DNA of 64,000 bases from Symsagittifera roscoffensis (taxonomy: Eukaryota > Xenacoelomorpha > Acoela > Convolutidae): positions 4,136,020-4,200,019 of the forward strand of contig NC_087065.1 in the NCBI RefSeq assembly GCF_963678635.1, read 5' to 3'. The translations under genes were made by a program, and so were the position numbers. Of the stretch, positions 1 to 11,041 are shown piece after piece. The notes below the pieces were generated by a model. That model was not told the DNA's origin, did not search any database, and saw only the letters and a list, made by a program, of their open reading frames with translations. Numbering within the stretch: position 1 is the stretch's first letter; each line of letters starts with the position of its first letter.

Positions 1-535
1 TCTCTATTTTAATAAAAGGTGTCCACCAGCTTCCTCCGGCCCATTGATCAAGCCCAATATCTACTGCTTGCCTATATATTTATTGATATAAGAACTTGAG
101 ATATGAAAAAACGCATCTTCAGATACTTCTAAGAAAGTTTACAATAATGACCCTATATTGAAGTTTACTGTGAAGAAATTTTACTACAATTACTCAAAAC
201 CCTAAAATGACCCTTTTTTGACAAAATTCAAACTTTTTTTTGCGTTGCAGAAGACACAAAATGACGTTTTTGAGCTCTTTTTGAAAATTGTTGACCAAAA
301 AATTGCTTATTATGATTTGTCAACAAACGAGCCATTTGAAAAGTTTCAACCAAAATGGGTATAAATTCCACTTCAATCTGTATAATGAAAAAATGAATAA
401 TTATTTGAAAAAGATTTCAATCTATATAAGAAAATGATTTCAACGCTGAACCAAATCGTTTTTTCTTTGTTGAGTCTTTTTTCGCTTAACGAATAACTAT
501 CACCACTGTCTTGCTGCGCTGCTATTGAAAATTAG
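1..535. other. Intronic sequence left of the first visible exon
   Basis: AT-rich with no coding potential that I recognise. A stretch near 140-290 (aatgaccctat..., 'tgcgttgcag') resembles sequence at 56095-56170, so it is probably part of a dispersed repeat. Confidence 0.4.
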
Positions 536-733
536 GATCTCTGCCCGGAATTCCCACTTATTATCTGCTTTGTTACTTCGGCACATACACTCTGTCTGGA
601 TCGGGAGCTGGAAGCGGACTCCTGTCCGGCTGTTCGATGTTGCTGTGGACCAAAGTGATGCTGTACACCGAGCTCAAATCCAGGGTCGATATTTTCCAAC
701 ATCTTCACAATCTATCACTTAGGTGGCATCTTG
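536..733 (+). CDS. ABCB6: ABCB6-like ABC half-transporter, exon (transmembrane domain)
   Basis: Exon encoding part of the membrane domain of an ABC half-transporter. The frame gives a Gly/Ser-rich loop, then MLLWTKVMLYTELKSRVDIF and QHLHNLSLRWHLG. The last stretch matches the conserved 'F-HLH-LSLRWHLGR+TGEV' segment of ABCB6/ATM1-type transporters, and the next exon (25142) continues with RKTGEVL. The acceptor is AG at 534-535 with a weak pyrimidine tract. The donor is CTTG|GTAAGA at 733/734. The exon ends in phase 1, matching the phase of the exon at 25142. Family members export porphyrin or heavy-metal conjugates (ABCB6) or mitochondrial Fe-S precursors (ABCB7). The ABCB6 assignment rests on wording of the sequence and is inference. 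The 5' exons (N-terminal TMD0) must lie left of the window. Confidence 0.8.
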
Positions 734-1457
734 GTAAGAAACAAACGCTTATTGGCCAAAATATCTACCCATAAAACTTCCGTATAAGAAACACTTTCTG
801 TGTTTATACCACTCCATACTACGTACAGAACATGTTTGAAATTGCATGAAAATATAGAGATTCCATGCTATGAAAATTGTATGACAAGCAAACTTCTCTA
901 CATGAAAGTTATGTGATAGACCTATTTCTAAAAATGAAATTTAACATTTTTGAGAGGCTCGTTTTTTTCGTATCATATAAGAAAACCCATAGGTTAAATG
1001 GAAATAACTTCACAGATTTTCTGCATTTTCAGATTTGACATCGAATTTGATATAAAATTTCACTGAGCTATTAAAAAAGCTTTAGTGATGGAAAATCAAA
1101 GCCTGTTCTCAGACTAAAGATAAAAACGAAACTTAAATTTGGCTTCACACAAACAGTTTTTCGCAACAAACATTTTTTCAAGTATTTTTTTTCTATTGGA
1201 AAAAAGCGCTTCATACAAATTTCATTTCACAAATCATTATTGCATGAAAAACATTTTTCAACAAAATAAACGAACTTTTGAAAGGCAAATGAATTTAAAT
1301 CATAGGAAAATCATGTTATATTCATTAGAAACTACGTTAAAAAATGTATTAATGAAGCATGCTTATCTGACAAATTTTATTAATTTAAATTGTTTGGTGA
1401 GCATTTTCCAACCAAAACAGGGCTTTTTTGTAATAATCAGAGAAATTTAAAGCAATG

Positions 1458-1580
1458 AAAATCATGTGTCGAATCAATCTTCTCCTTTTGAGTTTTCAAT
1501 TACTTTAGTTGCCATGTTTTGTTTCCAACTTCATGTTTCAATCAAAAGTTACAAAGATCGCACGTTTACAAATGATAAGT
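1458..1580. repeat. Direct repeat, left member (possible BEL/Pao LTR remnant)
   Basis: About 120 bp, including catgtgtcgaatcaatcttc, 'tttgtttccaac' and 'acgtttacaaatga', recurs in the same orientation at about 4712-4832. The pair brackets the BEL/Pao pol remnant and this member lies just beyond the 3' end of pol, as an LTR would. Divergence is visible, so it is old. Confidence 0.45.
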
Positions 1581-1696
1581 CACGAATGGCTCGAGCAATC
1601 AACATTATAAAATATTAAGGTCAATAACATCCTCGGCGTAGCCCTTAGTATTTTCCTTAGGAGTTTAACGGCGGGTCGAGAAATTATACATAGCCA

Positions 1697-3265
1697 TCAT
1701 TTTATCACGCACGAACGCGCTCTGCAGTCAGATCCGGTGAAAGTCTCGATAATCCGCCCAAGTGGCCAGTTCCTACGAGGGTTGAAGTCCTCCAGTATCC
1801 ATACGAGGTCTCCAGTTTTGATGAAATCCTCTGGCCGTGACCATTTCGTGCGCTGGATAAGTGTCGGAGCATATTCTTTCAGGATTCGGCGCCAGAAGCA
1901 ATCCATCTTCTCCATCGTACTCTTCCAGGTCTTTGAGGACAGCTTAAAGGGTTCACTGGTCGCTGAAGGCCACTGAGGGTGTGTAGACAAACGGTCTGCC
2001 TAGAAGGAAACGTTTTGGTGCTGAAGGTCGTCCGCGACATCACTGCTAACGTGCGTCAAAGGTCGTACATTCGAAAATCTTTCGGTTTCGCCAACGATCG
2101 TGATGAAGAGATCTAGAGAGAGGCGTGCAGACCCAAAATTAAGAAGGAAAACTTGTTTAATCGTCTGAACGAGTCTCTCCCACACACCACCAAAGTGAGG
2201 AGCAGAAGGCGGATTCATTTTCCAACTGATGTTCTGGTGCTGAAAATAGCTCACTATCTCTCTATCAAAATACAGTGGCTCCGAACGTGACTGCGTTGTG
2301 CTCCGATAAAATATGACGCCCTGTCCGAGAGAAGGCGTTGTGGTGAGCCTCGACGAGCTATGAAACGGCGGATAGCTGTTACGCAACTGTCCGTTGTCAA
2401 GCTTTCTGCCGTTTTCAAATGCATTGCACGAGTCATAAAGCATGTGAACGGGCAGATATATTGCTTGTTCGATGAATTTCCGGCAATTCGAAAAGATCAA
2501 ATGTAATCAATGCAGACATTTTTGAACGGACGAGGTTTTTCTTCTGGAACCGAAAAGCAAATTGGGGGAAGTTCTGACATCAAGACGCTTAGCTCTCTTC
2601 CTTGGAATCGCTGACAAAAGAAACAGAAATTGCTCCAAGGCTTGGCGCAAGCTTATAATGACAAAAATTTGTTGAAGATAGTTGCGAACATGTTTTGTTC
2701 CTTGATGCATGCAATGACAGTGAGCGTGTTCGACTAAAAGACCCACAGCAGGTTCTTCGGAATTGAGAATACTAGGGTGCTTTGCAGCATCGGGAAGCGT
2801 GGAATGTCGGAGACATCGCCTAGCGTTCAAAATGTTCTGCTCTAACAACGGTAAAAGTTGTTTATAAAACGTTTTTTTATTAGTTATAATTTTTCCTTGT
2901 TTCAACCGTTTTAATGTCTCCGGAAAAGGAAAAGATTTTTTTTTGAGACATTTCACAGATAATGGATTTTGCTGACTCTCACTGATGCCTTTCATGGAAC
3001 TTTGTTCCGTTGTTTTTCAGCAAGTTTTTGAATATAACAACCATTGTTGCTACCCTAAGTAATTTTCGCCAATTCGAAAATCGCAAGAAGTCGATGAGAG
3101 GCTGAGAGTTCTGTAATCTTGAGTTGACGAAAGTTGCTTCACGATATTGGGGCTTAAACCAAATTGATTCAGGTTGCAGCGGAAAATTCGGAGGCTGGAG
3201 CCAGAGATTATCTACATCTGAAATGGCAATGCCTCTTGTAGAAAGATCAGCCGGCTTACTTTTTC
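1697..3265 (-). pseudogene. BEL/Pao retrotransposon pol remnant (RNase H end, integrase, DUF5641)
   Basis: Read on the - strand from 3265 downward: a block with PADLSTRGIAISDVDNLWLQ and PLIDFLRFSNWRKLLRVAT, as at the RNase H/integrase junction of BEL/Pao Pol; an integrase zinc-binding block with CLRHSTLPDAAKHPSIL; an integrase core with MTRAMHLKTAESLTTDS, RRFIARRGSPQRLLSDRASY and NPPSAPHFGGVWERLVQTIK; then a DUF5641-type tail with FWRRILKEYAPTLIQRTKW and NWPLGRIIETFTGSDCRARS. These signatures are BEL/Pao, not Ty3/gypsy. The pieces lie in different frames, so the gene is broken by frameshifts. RT, protease and gag are missing; upstream of 3265 the homology stops at a tandem repeat. Confidence 0.8.
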
Positions 3266-3329
3266 CATAGATATGATTCCATTGCGTTTTTCTTGAAAAA
3301 AGAGAGTTTCGTTTACTCTTTTTTCGTTG

Positions 3330-3900
3330 AAGAAGCTCGGGTTAACCAACTTTAAGGAAAATTTGACAATGAAAGTGACAATGAAGCTGGGTTGAACCAA
3401 CTTTCAATTAGAACGTTTGCTGTTACCAAAACATGAGGAAAGTTGAGGACGACTAGCCAGCGAGACAAAAGCTGATCGAAACCAATTTTCAGGACAATAA
3501 TTTTTTGTTACAGACAAGCGAAAAAAACTAGTGACTACTATCGAAGCGACGAAGAAACTGGGTATAAACAACTTTAAGGAGAAAAGTTTGTTCTGACAAA
3601 CGAACAAAAAAATGGTAAAACACTAGCGAAGCGACGAAGAAGGATTGTTGAACCAACTTTCAATTGGAATGTTTGTTCTTAGGGACAAATTGAAAATGCT
3701 AGAGGCTACTAGCGATGTTACAATCAAACGTGGTTTAACCAACTTAAAGAACAAAGGTTTGCTCTGTCGAGCAAACGAGAAAAACTAGAGGTGACTAGCG
3801 AGCATGAAAAAAGCTGGGCGGAACCAACGTTGAAGACGAAAGTTTAATCTGACGACTAAACTAGAAAGCCCGGAAGGCGACCAGCGTAAAGCTCGAAACA
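3330..3900. repeat. Degenerate tandem repeat, about 85-bp period
   Basis: The phrase 'gg(t)tNaaaccaactttNa' recurs at about 3395, 3480, 3566, 3651, 3736 and 3822, a spacing of 85-86 bp, with an irregular copy near 3344. Other parts of the unit recur with it (actagcgaagcgacgaagaa; 'gtttgttct'). Units have diverged strongly. Short open frames across it look fortuitous. Confidence 0.7.
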
Positions 3901-5482
3901 TGCATTGAAATAAATTTGTAAGGTAAGAAAAGCTCCGATAAATTGAAAAACATTTTGTTGAAGCGGAACTTGTAAGTCGTTCTAGTATTTGTCGTAGGAT
4001 GCCGAAGCATTGTTTCGTTCCTGACGACAGCCTGCGTTTCTTATACAAAAAAAATACCGTGCGTGATTTTGCCCAAAAAAGTTCTAGTGGTATTAAAAAT
4101 TTCTCAATAACAACGTTTCTTTGTGTAATTTTAAAAAAACCAATAAAGCTTTCAAATTTTTAGCCCTTTTTGAAGTTATTCTGAACCTCAAGTACCCAAA
4201 ATTTTGGTTATGTTGAGATGAGTTATGAACTGTACAGCGCTTTTTTCCGAAAACTGAATGACAATTGGGTTTTACAAATTCCTAAACAAGATTAATTATA
4301 CCCTAACCAACTTTTGTTTTGAACCCCGAGGTGTTGTTAATGTATTAAATTGAAACACCAAAATTAGAACTCAATTTTTACACATAATTTATCAGACTCT
4401 AAAATAAATTGACATTGGCAATTTAAAACGCCAAAACTCATCACAAACACCATTAACTCTTTTATTAGTGGAAGGCAATGAACATTAAAAATGCAGAAAA
4501 AAAGGAGTTTTCCGGCCTGATCTAAACATGTAGTAGGATTTCTGGTTGTGTAATACTTCTACTGTTGAAGTATTCGGAAATTGTCATGTTATCGGATGTG
4601 TAGCACTACTGATTTAATAATTCGAAAAACTTTGCAATTTTGAAAAACTTCAGTCCTTTCCAGATTGACCATCGGAAACTAGAAGGACCTCAAATCAGTA
4701 GGTCGCCATGAATATCATGTGTCGAATCATTCTTCTTGTTTGATTTTTTTGAAGTACTTAAGCAGCCATGATTTGTTTCCAACCTTATGTTTCAATCAAA
4801 AGTTTCAAATGCACACGTTTACAAATGAGAAGAGTTTGTTTTTGCTCTTTCACACATGTTCTTTGGCGACAAGACATGATTGAAAAAAGAAATCGTTTGC
4901 ATAGTTTTGAGCACTTTTCACAATATTCCGGGCCTTTTTTTGAAAGAAGCCCGATTATAACAATTGAAAGAGCAAAAACGGCTTTTTGTCCTTTCCCCCA
5001 CCTGCAATTTATTACAAGTAAAATTACTGTTCCCACCAACCGATTAACAAAAAAATCGCATGCGGACAAATCGGGCCATAAAAAACATATTTGGTCTTCA
5101 TAATTAACCTTGGAAAACTACTCATTACGTCGTAAAATTGATGCTCATTCAAAGTGGGGGGGGGGGGGGGGGGAAACGAGCCGCAAAAACAAACAGAAAG
5201 AGCAAAAAAAATACTCTTCAACAGTTAGAACATAGTTGAAGATAGCCTCGGGCAAAAGAGACGCAATCGGTGAAATCTCACAAAATTTTATCATAAAAAA
5301 TATTTACCTTATTTTTGATCATGAGAATTTTGAATCACAGTTTTGGAATCGATACAGAAAAAAGGCCTCTGATGGTTGGAAACATTTTTTTTGGATCAAT
5401 TTGAGCACTTTTTTTGCTCATCATTAATAAAACTGAACTGAGAAAAGCCCCAAACTGGGCAATTGCAATTGTTAGCACAACC
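3901..5482. other. Intronic sequence without recognisable genes
   Basis: AT-rich. It includes the right direct-repeat member (4712-4832) and a run of 18 G at 5156-5173. I see no coding frame resembling a known family. Confidence 0.4.
4712..4832. repeat. Direct repeat, right member (possible BEL/Pao LTR remnant)
   Basis: Partner of 1458-1580, in the same orientation, with shared 'catgtgtcgaatcat', 'atgatttgtttccaacctta' and 'cacgtttacaaatgagaag'. If these are LTRs, the BEL/Pao element spans roughly 1.4-4.9 kb with most of gag-RT deleted. Confidence 0.45.
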
Positions 5483-5745
5483 CAGGCGCGGATCTAGAAA
5501 TTTCTCGAGGATGGGGCGGATTCCCCCCCCCCCCCCCCACAGTTTACTTTACCCCCAAGCTGCAGCAAGCTGTTTATTTATCGCTCCTCCCATATTTGCT
5601 TTACCCCCCCATGCCCCCCCCCCCCCCAGTTTACCTTACCAACCCCAGTTTAGTTTATTTTACCCCCCTCCCCTTTTTACTTTAGCCCCCCTCCCCCCAG
5701 TTTACCCCCTGTCAGTTTATCCCCCTTTAGTTGGAGGTAGTTAAA
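5483..5745. repeat. C-rich low-complexity block with a hAT-like terminal sequence
   Basis: It starts with caggcgcggatctagaaatt, close to the 'CAGNGGCGGATCTAGG' ends seen on many non-autonomous hAT-like elements, then has runs of up to 15 C and repeated 'cagtttaccttaccccc' phrases. The other end is not clear, so the class is tentative. Confidence 0.35.
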
Positions 5746-5867
5746 AAAAACTTAGGGTTTGACGCTGAGACATGGCGTTTAGTAAAAAGCATGGCATACA
5801 TTTTGCAAATTTCCTGCAAAATTTGCAAAATATGTGCAAAATTTATCGAACTTCGTTCTAAAAATAA

Positions 5868-6080
5868 AATGGATTATAATTTGATAAAAATAAAATATTT
5901 GATTATAATGGATAATCTAGGCAAACAAAAAGATTTCAGTGCCAAAAAGGGATTATAATCCAATCAATGGATTATAATGGATTGTTTTTTGTTCAAAGAG
6001 AATCGATTATAATGGCAATATATAATCAATTTTGTGATCCGAACTTTACATTTGTAATGGATTATAAGGGATTCTAGAAT
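5868..6080. repeat. Cluster of short motif GATTATAATGG
   Basis: GGATTATAAT or GATTATAATGG recurs at least six times in about 210 bp (near 5870, 5900, 5951, 5968, 6004 and 6057), including the perfect palindrome ggattataatcc. Spacing is irregular, so this is a motif cluster more than a clean tandem array. Confidence 0.5.
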
Positions 6081-6850
6081 AAATGTCTTCTAGAAATGAA
6101 TTTTCTTCGGAAAGGCTTTATAGCCAAAAGGAACTGTCGAAATGCCGTCGAAAAGGAGAAAACGTTTTGAGTCGAATGGTGATAATGCAAGTTTGTTTTG
6201 TTCCACTGTTTTAATTATGTGACCTTTCAAAACTGTATTTTACTTGTACACTCTCATTTTGTTCCCAGTGAATATTGTGTCTCTGAAGGTTTGGTGGACC
6301 AGTTCTTGCTGTGCACTCCGTTTGATTCCTTTGGCACTCAACTTTTGAATGCCTTCTGAACAGAAGTAAAATTAAGATTCTTTTCTACAAGTCAGGGGAT
6401 AGTTTTATGTCCCTTCAGCTTATAACACTCAATTTATACCAAGCAAAGTTTCATTCGTTTTACCAAAGAGCAGAAGACCTAAATTATGATTAAAAAAGAG
6501 GAAAAGAGAAGAACTAAGTTTTCAGATAAATCAACCTTTAGGCAACATTGTATATTGTTGACTAATTCAACTAAATGCTCATAGTTTATTTCAACAAATT
6601 AAGGGGGGAGGGAGGGAAGCTGGTGGTGGTGGTGGTAATTTTTTTCTGTAAAAAGGTAGGAATGGGGATGGAAGGGTTGATTAATTTGGATTTTTTACTA
6701 ACCATTTAGGATGACCGAATATAGTTTCGGTTTTAGGGCGATGAATTTTCTGATTGGCTTCCCACCAGTCTCATCTTTGAACTTCATCACAATTTTCTTG
6801 TTGGTATCGTTGATCAAGAAACGGTCCTCATCATAACTTGAAAAGTCGAA
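6081..6850. other. Intronic sequence before the Polinton remnant
   Basis: No gene recognised. It has a 'gtggtggtggtgg' microsatellite at about 6621-6637 and nearby G-rich patches. Confidence 0.35.
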
Positions 6851-6856
6851 ATCAAC

Positions 6857-9271
6857 TTATATCTTCTCTAAGTCTCGGTAAACGTCGTCAGTTTTTATGG
6901 CACAAATAAAACAATCCGTGTCGGAAAATAGTAGTTCCAAGTTTAGATTCGGTTTCCTTTTTTGATACTGAAGTTGAAACATGAAGGGCTTGGCGAGATC
7001 TAGGATGGTCGCGTCATTTATCATAGATTTGCCCCATAATAATTTTGTTACTGAAAATCTGATTGTGGCTAATTGATCGTCAATGATTTGAAAGCTTTTC
7101 ATTGTGCTGAGAGCTGTTTTTTGAAGATGTTCTCTCTCCTTCCTTACAATCTCCAGCTTCTTTCTTTCTAACTTAGGCTCCATTGTCTTACCGAATGCTG
7201 AATTAACAATTGGCTCGTAAAAGTTTTCCTGGACTTTATCTACCGCGGCTTCTCGTAGGCGGGTGTTGAGGTCTACAAAGGGAGCCATCCTGTGATTTTG
7301 GCTGAGCTGAAAAACTTTTCCGAGGAGAGTTTTTTTTTCATTCTCAGGTCGTGGTACAACTTTAGGGTAAGGTAATGCAAAACATAACCTTCTTTAGGAT
7401 GCAAGGTCTGCAAAAGCTTTGGCACTTTTGGCAGTGTGGTGATTCCCAATTTTCCCAAAATGTCGACTTGCTCGTTGCTCATTGCACCGATGTCCACTAC
7501 TTCACGAGAGGGGGCAAGAGGTTAATCAGCGATGAAGTCATGAAGCCCTTTGGGTATGGTCAAATTGACTTCAACCATATAACCCCACTCTGAGGTTTCC
7601 CTGGTATGTGCAGTATGGAGCAGTATGTCTTCCGATCTTTTTTCAGCTTTTGAAAAATAGTTCAATGGCAAAGGGCAGTGTTTCAGTATCCCCCGTACAA
7701 AATGTTTGCGTCAATATTGAGGATGTAGCTTGATGGTTCTGAGGGCAAAAATATTCGAGGTATTTTTTGTTTGCATTGTAAAACTGGCGCGTGTAAACCA
7801 ACGAGATGCCTCCTCGTATAATTTGCTGCAAAAAGTCCAGATGTTCACGATCCGTTAAGAATTTCAGGTCGATCCCCGGAAATGTTACTTGCCGTAAAGT
7901 AACAGGAGCAATCCAGCCCGTAAATTTGATAGCAAACTTCACGAAAAGCTTCGAAAACGGACGCAAGCAATAGCACATCTGTAGTCAAGTACAAGTCGTG
8001 GTAATCACCAGGTGAACCACACTTCAGCTCGGTGAAAACTTTTAGGGAATGATCGTACTCGCTTCTGGAAACACTCAAATCCCCTCCTGTTAGACTACTT
8101 CTCCAAATTGCTCGCGGGGGAGGCAAGTTTCTCGGAATTTTTTTGAATGAGTTGAAATATGAGTAGGGGTAATGCCCTTTCTGTTTCAATATACTGACTT
8201 TTTCAGGGGAGTGGCCGATTTTTTCAAAATAGTTTTCCTGCAGAAAAAACGTTTCGTTGGGCAATTTTTCGACAAATTTTGCCAACAGCGCTAGCATGAA
8301 CCTATACGAATCGATGAATCTCAGATTTTTGTTGATTTTTTTTTATTTTTCCGTTTTTGTCCGTGTTCGTTTTCATATATACTGAGATTGTCAAGGATAT
8401 ATATTTTTCTTCAGATGCAGGTATTACAGTGAAAGTGTTTTCCGAATCGCTTTTTGCCAGCGCTTTGATTATGAAGTATAAGTCATAATTTGACAAATTG
8501 TGAGATACCACTGGAATAAAATTTGTTGTTTTTCTATTAACGTTACACTCATTGTGTGCCCAACTCAGGAACTCGATGGTGAAATGGTAATGATCAAGTA
8601 CCACTTGATCATTGTCGGGAAAATCGTCCTCGCATATCCAACAAACCGTAACATCTTCTCGTCCCGTTCCTGGTCTGTTATACCGATGAAAGTGTAATAG
8701 TTCCTTTTTTCCACTTAAATTTGTCTAGCAATGATTCAAGTGAGCTATTTAGCTCCTCCCTCAGATTCGGTCCTTTTTTAAGCTCAAACTTTAACAGGTT
8801 TTCTTTCCCAAATTCGATTACTGCTAAGGCTTAGCCGCACGGTTGATGGATTTCAATTGTTAGCGTGCTAGATTTTTGCGGATTAGGTTACTATCCGTAT
8901 ACTGAAAAGAGCAGTGACTCCAAATCAAAGTAGGTTACTCTGGGTACGTACCAACGAGCTGTTAAATTTTCGAACTATTGGTCATCTTTTCCCGGCAAGG
9001 GCATTGTTATGATGACATCTTCGTCTTGGTAGCACATTTCTTGATGTCTTCTCAGAGTTTCGAATGAAGCGCATGTGTGGAAACATTTGCGGCAAATCTC
9101 CAATTGGAATCGGTGCACTTTGTGCCGCATGTACTCGACCAGTTTCTGGAGCTCACCTATGAACATATAGTTATATTTTGATTCATCTGTCAGCAGCAAC
9201 AAGTCCACAATCAGTCTAGTAGTGAATCTGCTCGATACTCTTATCGGCAACAATTCGCCATCGAGGAACAT
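6857..9271 (-). pseudogene. polB: Polinton protein-primed family B DNA polymerase, fragmented
   Basis: Read downward from 9271. An N-terminal block has CRKCFHTCASFETLRRHQEM, the Cys/His part common in Polinton polymerases. Next come the exonuclease-side motifs HNECNVNRKTTNFIPVVSHN and LSNYDLYFIIKAL, then KCGSPGDYHDLYLTTDVLLL, then IIRGGISLVYTRQFYNANKK. Further on are KLLQTLHPKEGYVLHYLTLK, motif B as NSAFGKTMEPKLERK and motif C as LLFSDTDCFIC (family 'YxDTDS'). These fall into at least five frames with stop codons between them, so no full polymerase can be made. The enzyme would replicate linear element DNA by protein priming. Confidence 0.85.
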
Positions 9272-9746
9272 GAACAGAGAAAAAATTTTGATATCTAGAT
9301 TTGGCGTGAAATATAAAAAGGGTTTGAGTAGGTGACGAATATTAACGAGGGAGTATAAAGATTTTTAAAGGGCAAGTAGAATTTGCTTACCGAAAGACGC
9401 TGATTTGACAATTGTTCAGCCTTTCAAATCTGTCCATATCCACCAGAGCCATTGGCATTTTGTATTCCCCGTTGATTTTCACATTTCGTTCTTTGTCGAA
9501 ATCGTAGGTTGAGACTTTGTTTTTTTCCAGCTACCGTCTAGATATGGGATAGAGGGCCGGCTCATTCACGTTGAGATATGTGGCAACAAATCAGTAGAGA
9601 AAGCAATGATCATCGTCTTTAGTGTTGATATTTGTGAGCAGTGTAGAAGCAGCGCTGAGAGCATCAGGTAGATCGAGGTAGGATCCTGCTCTTATTGATG
9701 AGAAGGCCGCGAAACTGATTTGCAGTTTTTCAATTCGATCAATAAC

Positions 9747-9932
9747 TCATCCTCTACCATGAGAAGAGAACAAATTGAATTGGTTGACCATATGTTCAAT
9801 CAGTTTCAAGTATTGATCCCCAGCTATTCCCTCGAAGTACACTGTCAATGTGCTAGTGTTTAGAAATAGCATGGTCCTTTCGAAGTTTCCGGTGTCCCCG
9901 TCTTGCGCATTGGGAATTTTGATCATCGCCAT
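9747..9932 (-). CDS. Unrecognised short open frame within the Polinton polymerase region
   Basis: Sixty-one codons between the polymerase N-terminal block and the zinc-finger fragment, same strand. It contains the hydrophobic phrase FERTMLFLNTSTLTVYF. It may be decayed upstream polymerase sequence. No family is recognised. Confidence 0.2.
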   Translation of the reverse strand: MAMIKIPNAQDGDTGNFERTMLFLNTSTLTVYFEGIAGDQYLKLIEHMVNQFNLFSSHGRG

Positions 9933-10035
9933 TTTGGAATTGCACTTTGTTCGGATCTTCTATGACCTTTCCAGTAAGAGAGCCTTTATTTCCTCCGTGT
10001 TTTGCATCATGACTTGAAGCAAATCCATTTATTTT

Positions 10036-10347
10036 TCACGAACTTTGAGATCCTATCGGCGCAATATCTTTCTTCGCACTTTCCGTTGGGGCAGCGGAAG
10101 AGGTTGTCTCGATGCCATCCCAAACTGGCAATATGTGCTTCTTCAGCAAATGTTGTTGATAGCTTTCCGCGGTGAGAAACCTTGTATGGCAATAGATACA
10201 ATGAATATTGGATGTCATGTCATGTGCCAGCTCGACGGGCTCTCGGGCTTCCGACAAAAACTCGAATGATTCGAGACACTTATCGCAAACAGTTTGAGGA
10301 GGAGGTGAAGGAAGGGTCTTGTGAACTTTTTGCTCATGTCTTCTCAT
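10036..10347 (-). CDS. C2H2 zinc-finger fragment, probably the Polinton polymerase N-terminus
   Basis: The 103-codon frame contains one clear C2H2 finger, CIYCHTRFLTAESYQQHLLK, followed by KH (C-X2-C-X12-H-X4-H), and a partial one starting CDKCLESFEF. C2H2 fingers occur at the amino end of some Polinton polymerases and as separate Polinton ORFs. The position upstream of the polymerase on the same strand fits, but the link is inference. Confidence 0.45.
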   Translation of the reverse strand: MRRHEQKVHKTLPSPPPQTVCDKCLESFEFLSEAREPVELAHDMTSNIHCIYCHTRFLTAESYQQHLLKKHILPVWDGIETTSSAAPTESAKKDIAPIGSQSS

Positions 10348-10509
10348 GTTCCTCTTAGAGCTAAGTATTTTTCCGCACTGCTGGCGAGGAACAGGTGTCG
10401 CGATAGAAAAAGAATTTTGGCGTTGTTTGTTGATGTTACAGAATTAATTCTGGAAAATTTCAAGATTGAAGTAAAACTGGTTATGAAGAAGCAAAAACGA
10501 GAGTAGACT

Positions 10510-11041
10510 AGGACTAAGAACTAGAAAGAGTTTGCGAGTAAGGACAAGTAGAAGCCATTAACGAGAGTTATACTTTGCCGTGAATTTGACAATAAGTGCT
10601 TTCCTTTCCAAAAACAGGGTTCATTACATTTTAGGGCTCTATATGTCTCATCACCTCGTTCAAGTGCATAGGTTTTGTATATTAAAAAACTGATTCATTT
10701 AAAGCCTGAAACTTTAGCTGTTAACTAAGAGGGGTAGCGATAAACTTTTTGAAGGTTTAGCTACTTTTAGGGGACTGGGTTAGACTTTCAATTAACATTC
10801 CAGCACTAAATTACAAAATTTAAAGCTTAGAATGATTCAGATTGTGCCTAATATTTTTTGAGCCTAAAATAACTAAGTTGAAATATGGGACGGTAAGATT
10901 TAAAAAATGAAAATTTTGCAAGTTGGATATCTTGGTAGTTGCAGATTTATGATAAGCATAGATTGTCATTTGAGTATGTTAACAAGATATCGAAATTAAA
11001 GTTTCTTTCATGAGATTCAGCGTATCGCGAAACCTTTCATA
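10510..11041. other. No gene seen
   Basis: AT-rich sequence between the zinc-finger fragment and the inverted-repeat-bounded segment. I see no coding or repeat signal that I can name. Confidence 0.3.

Noticed and set aside
5463-5744. 93-codon Pro-rich + strand frame
   Set aside because: It is translation of homopolymer C tracts.
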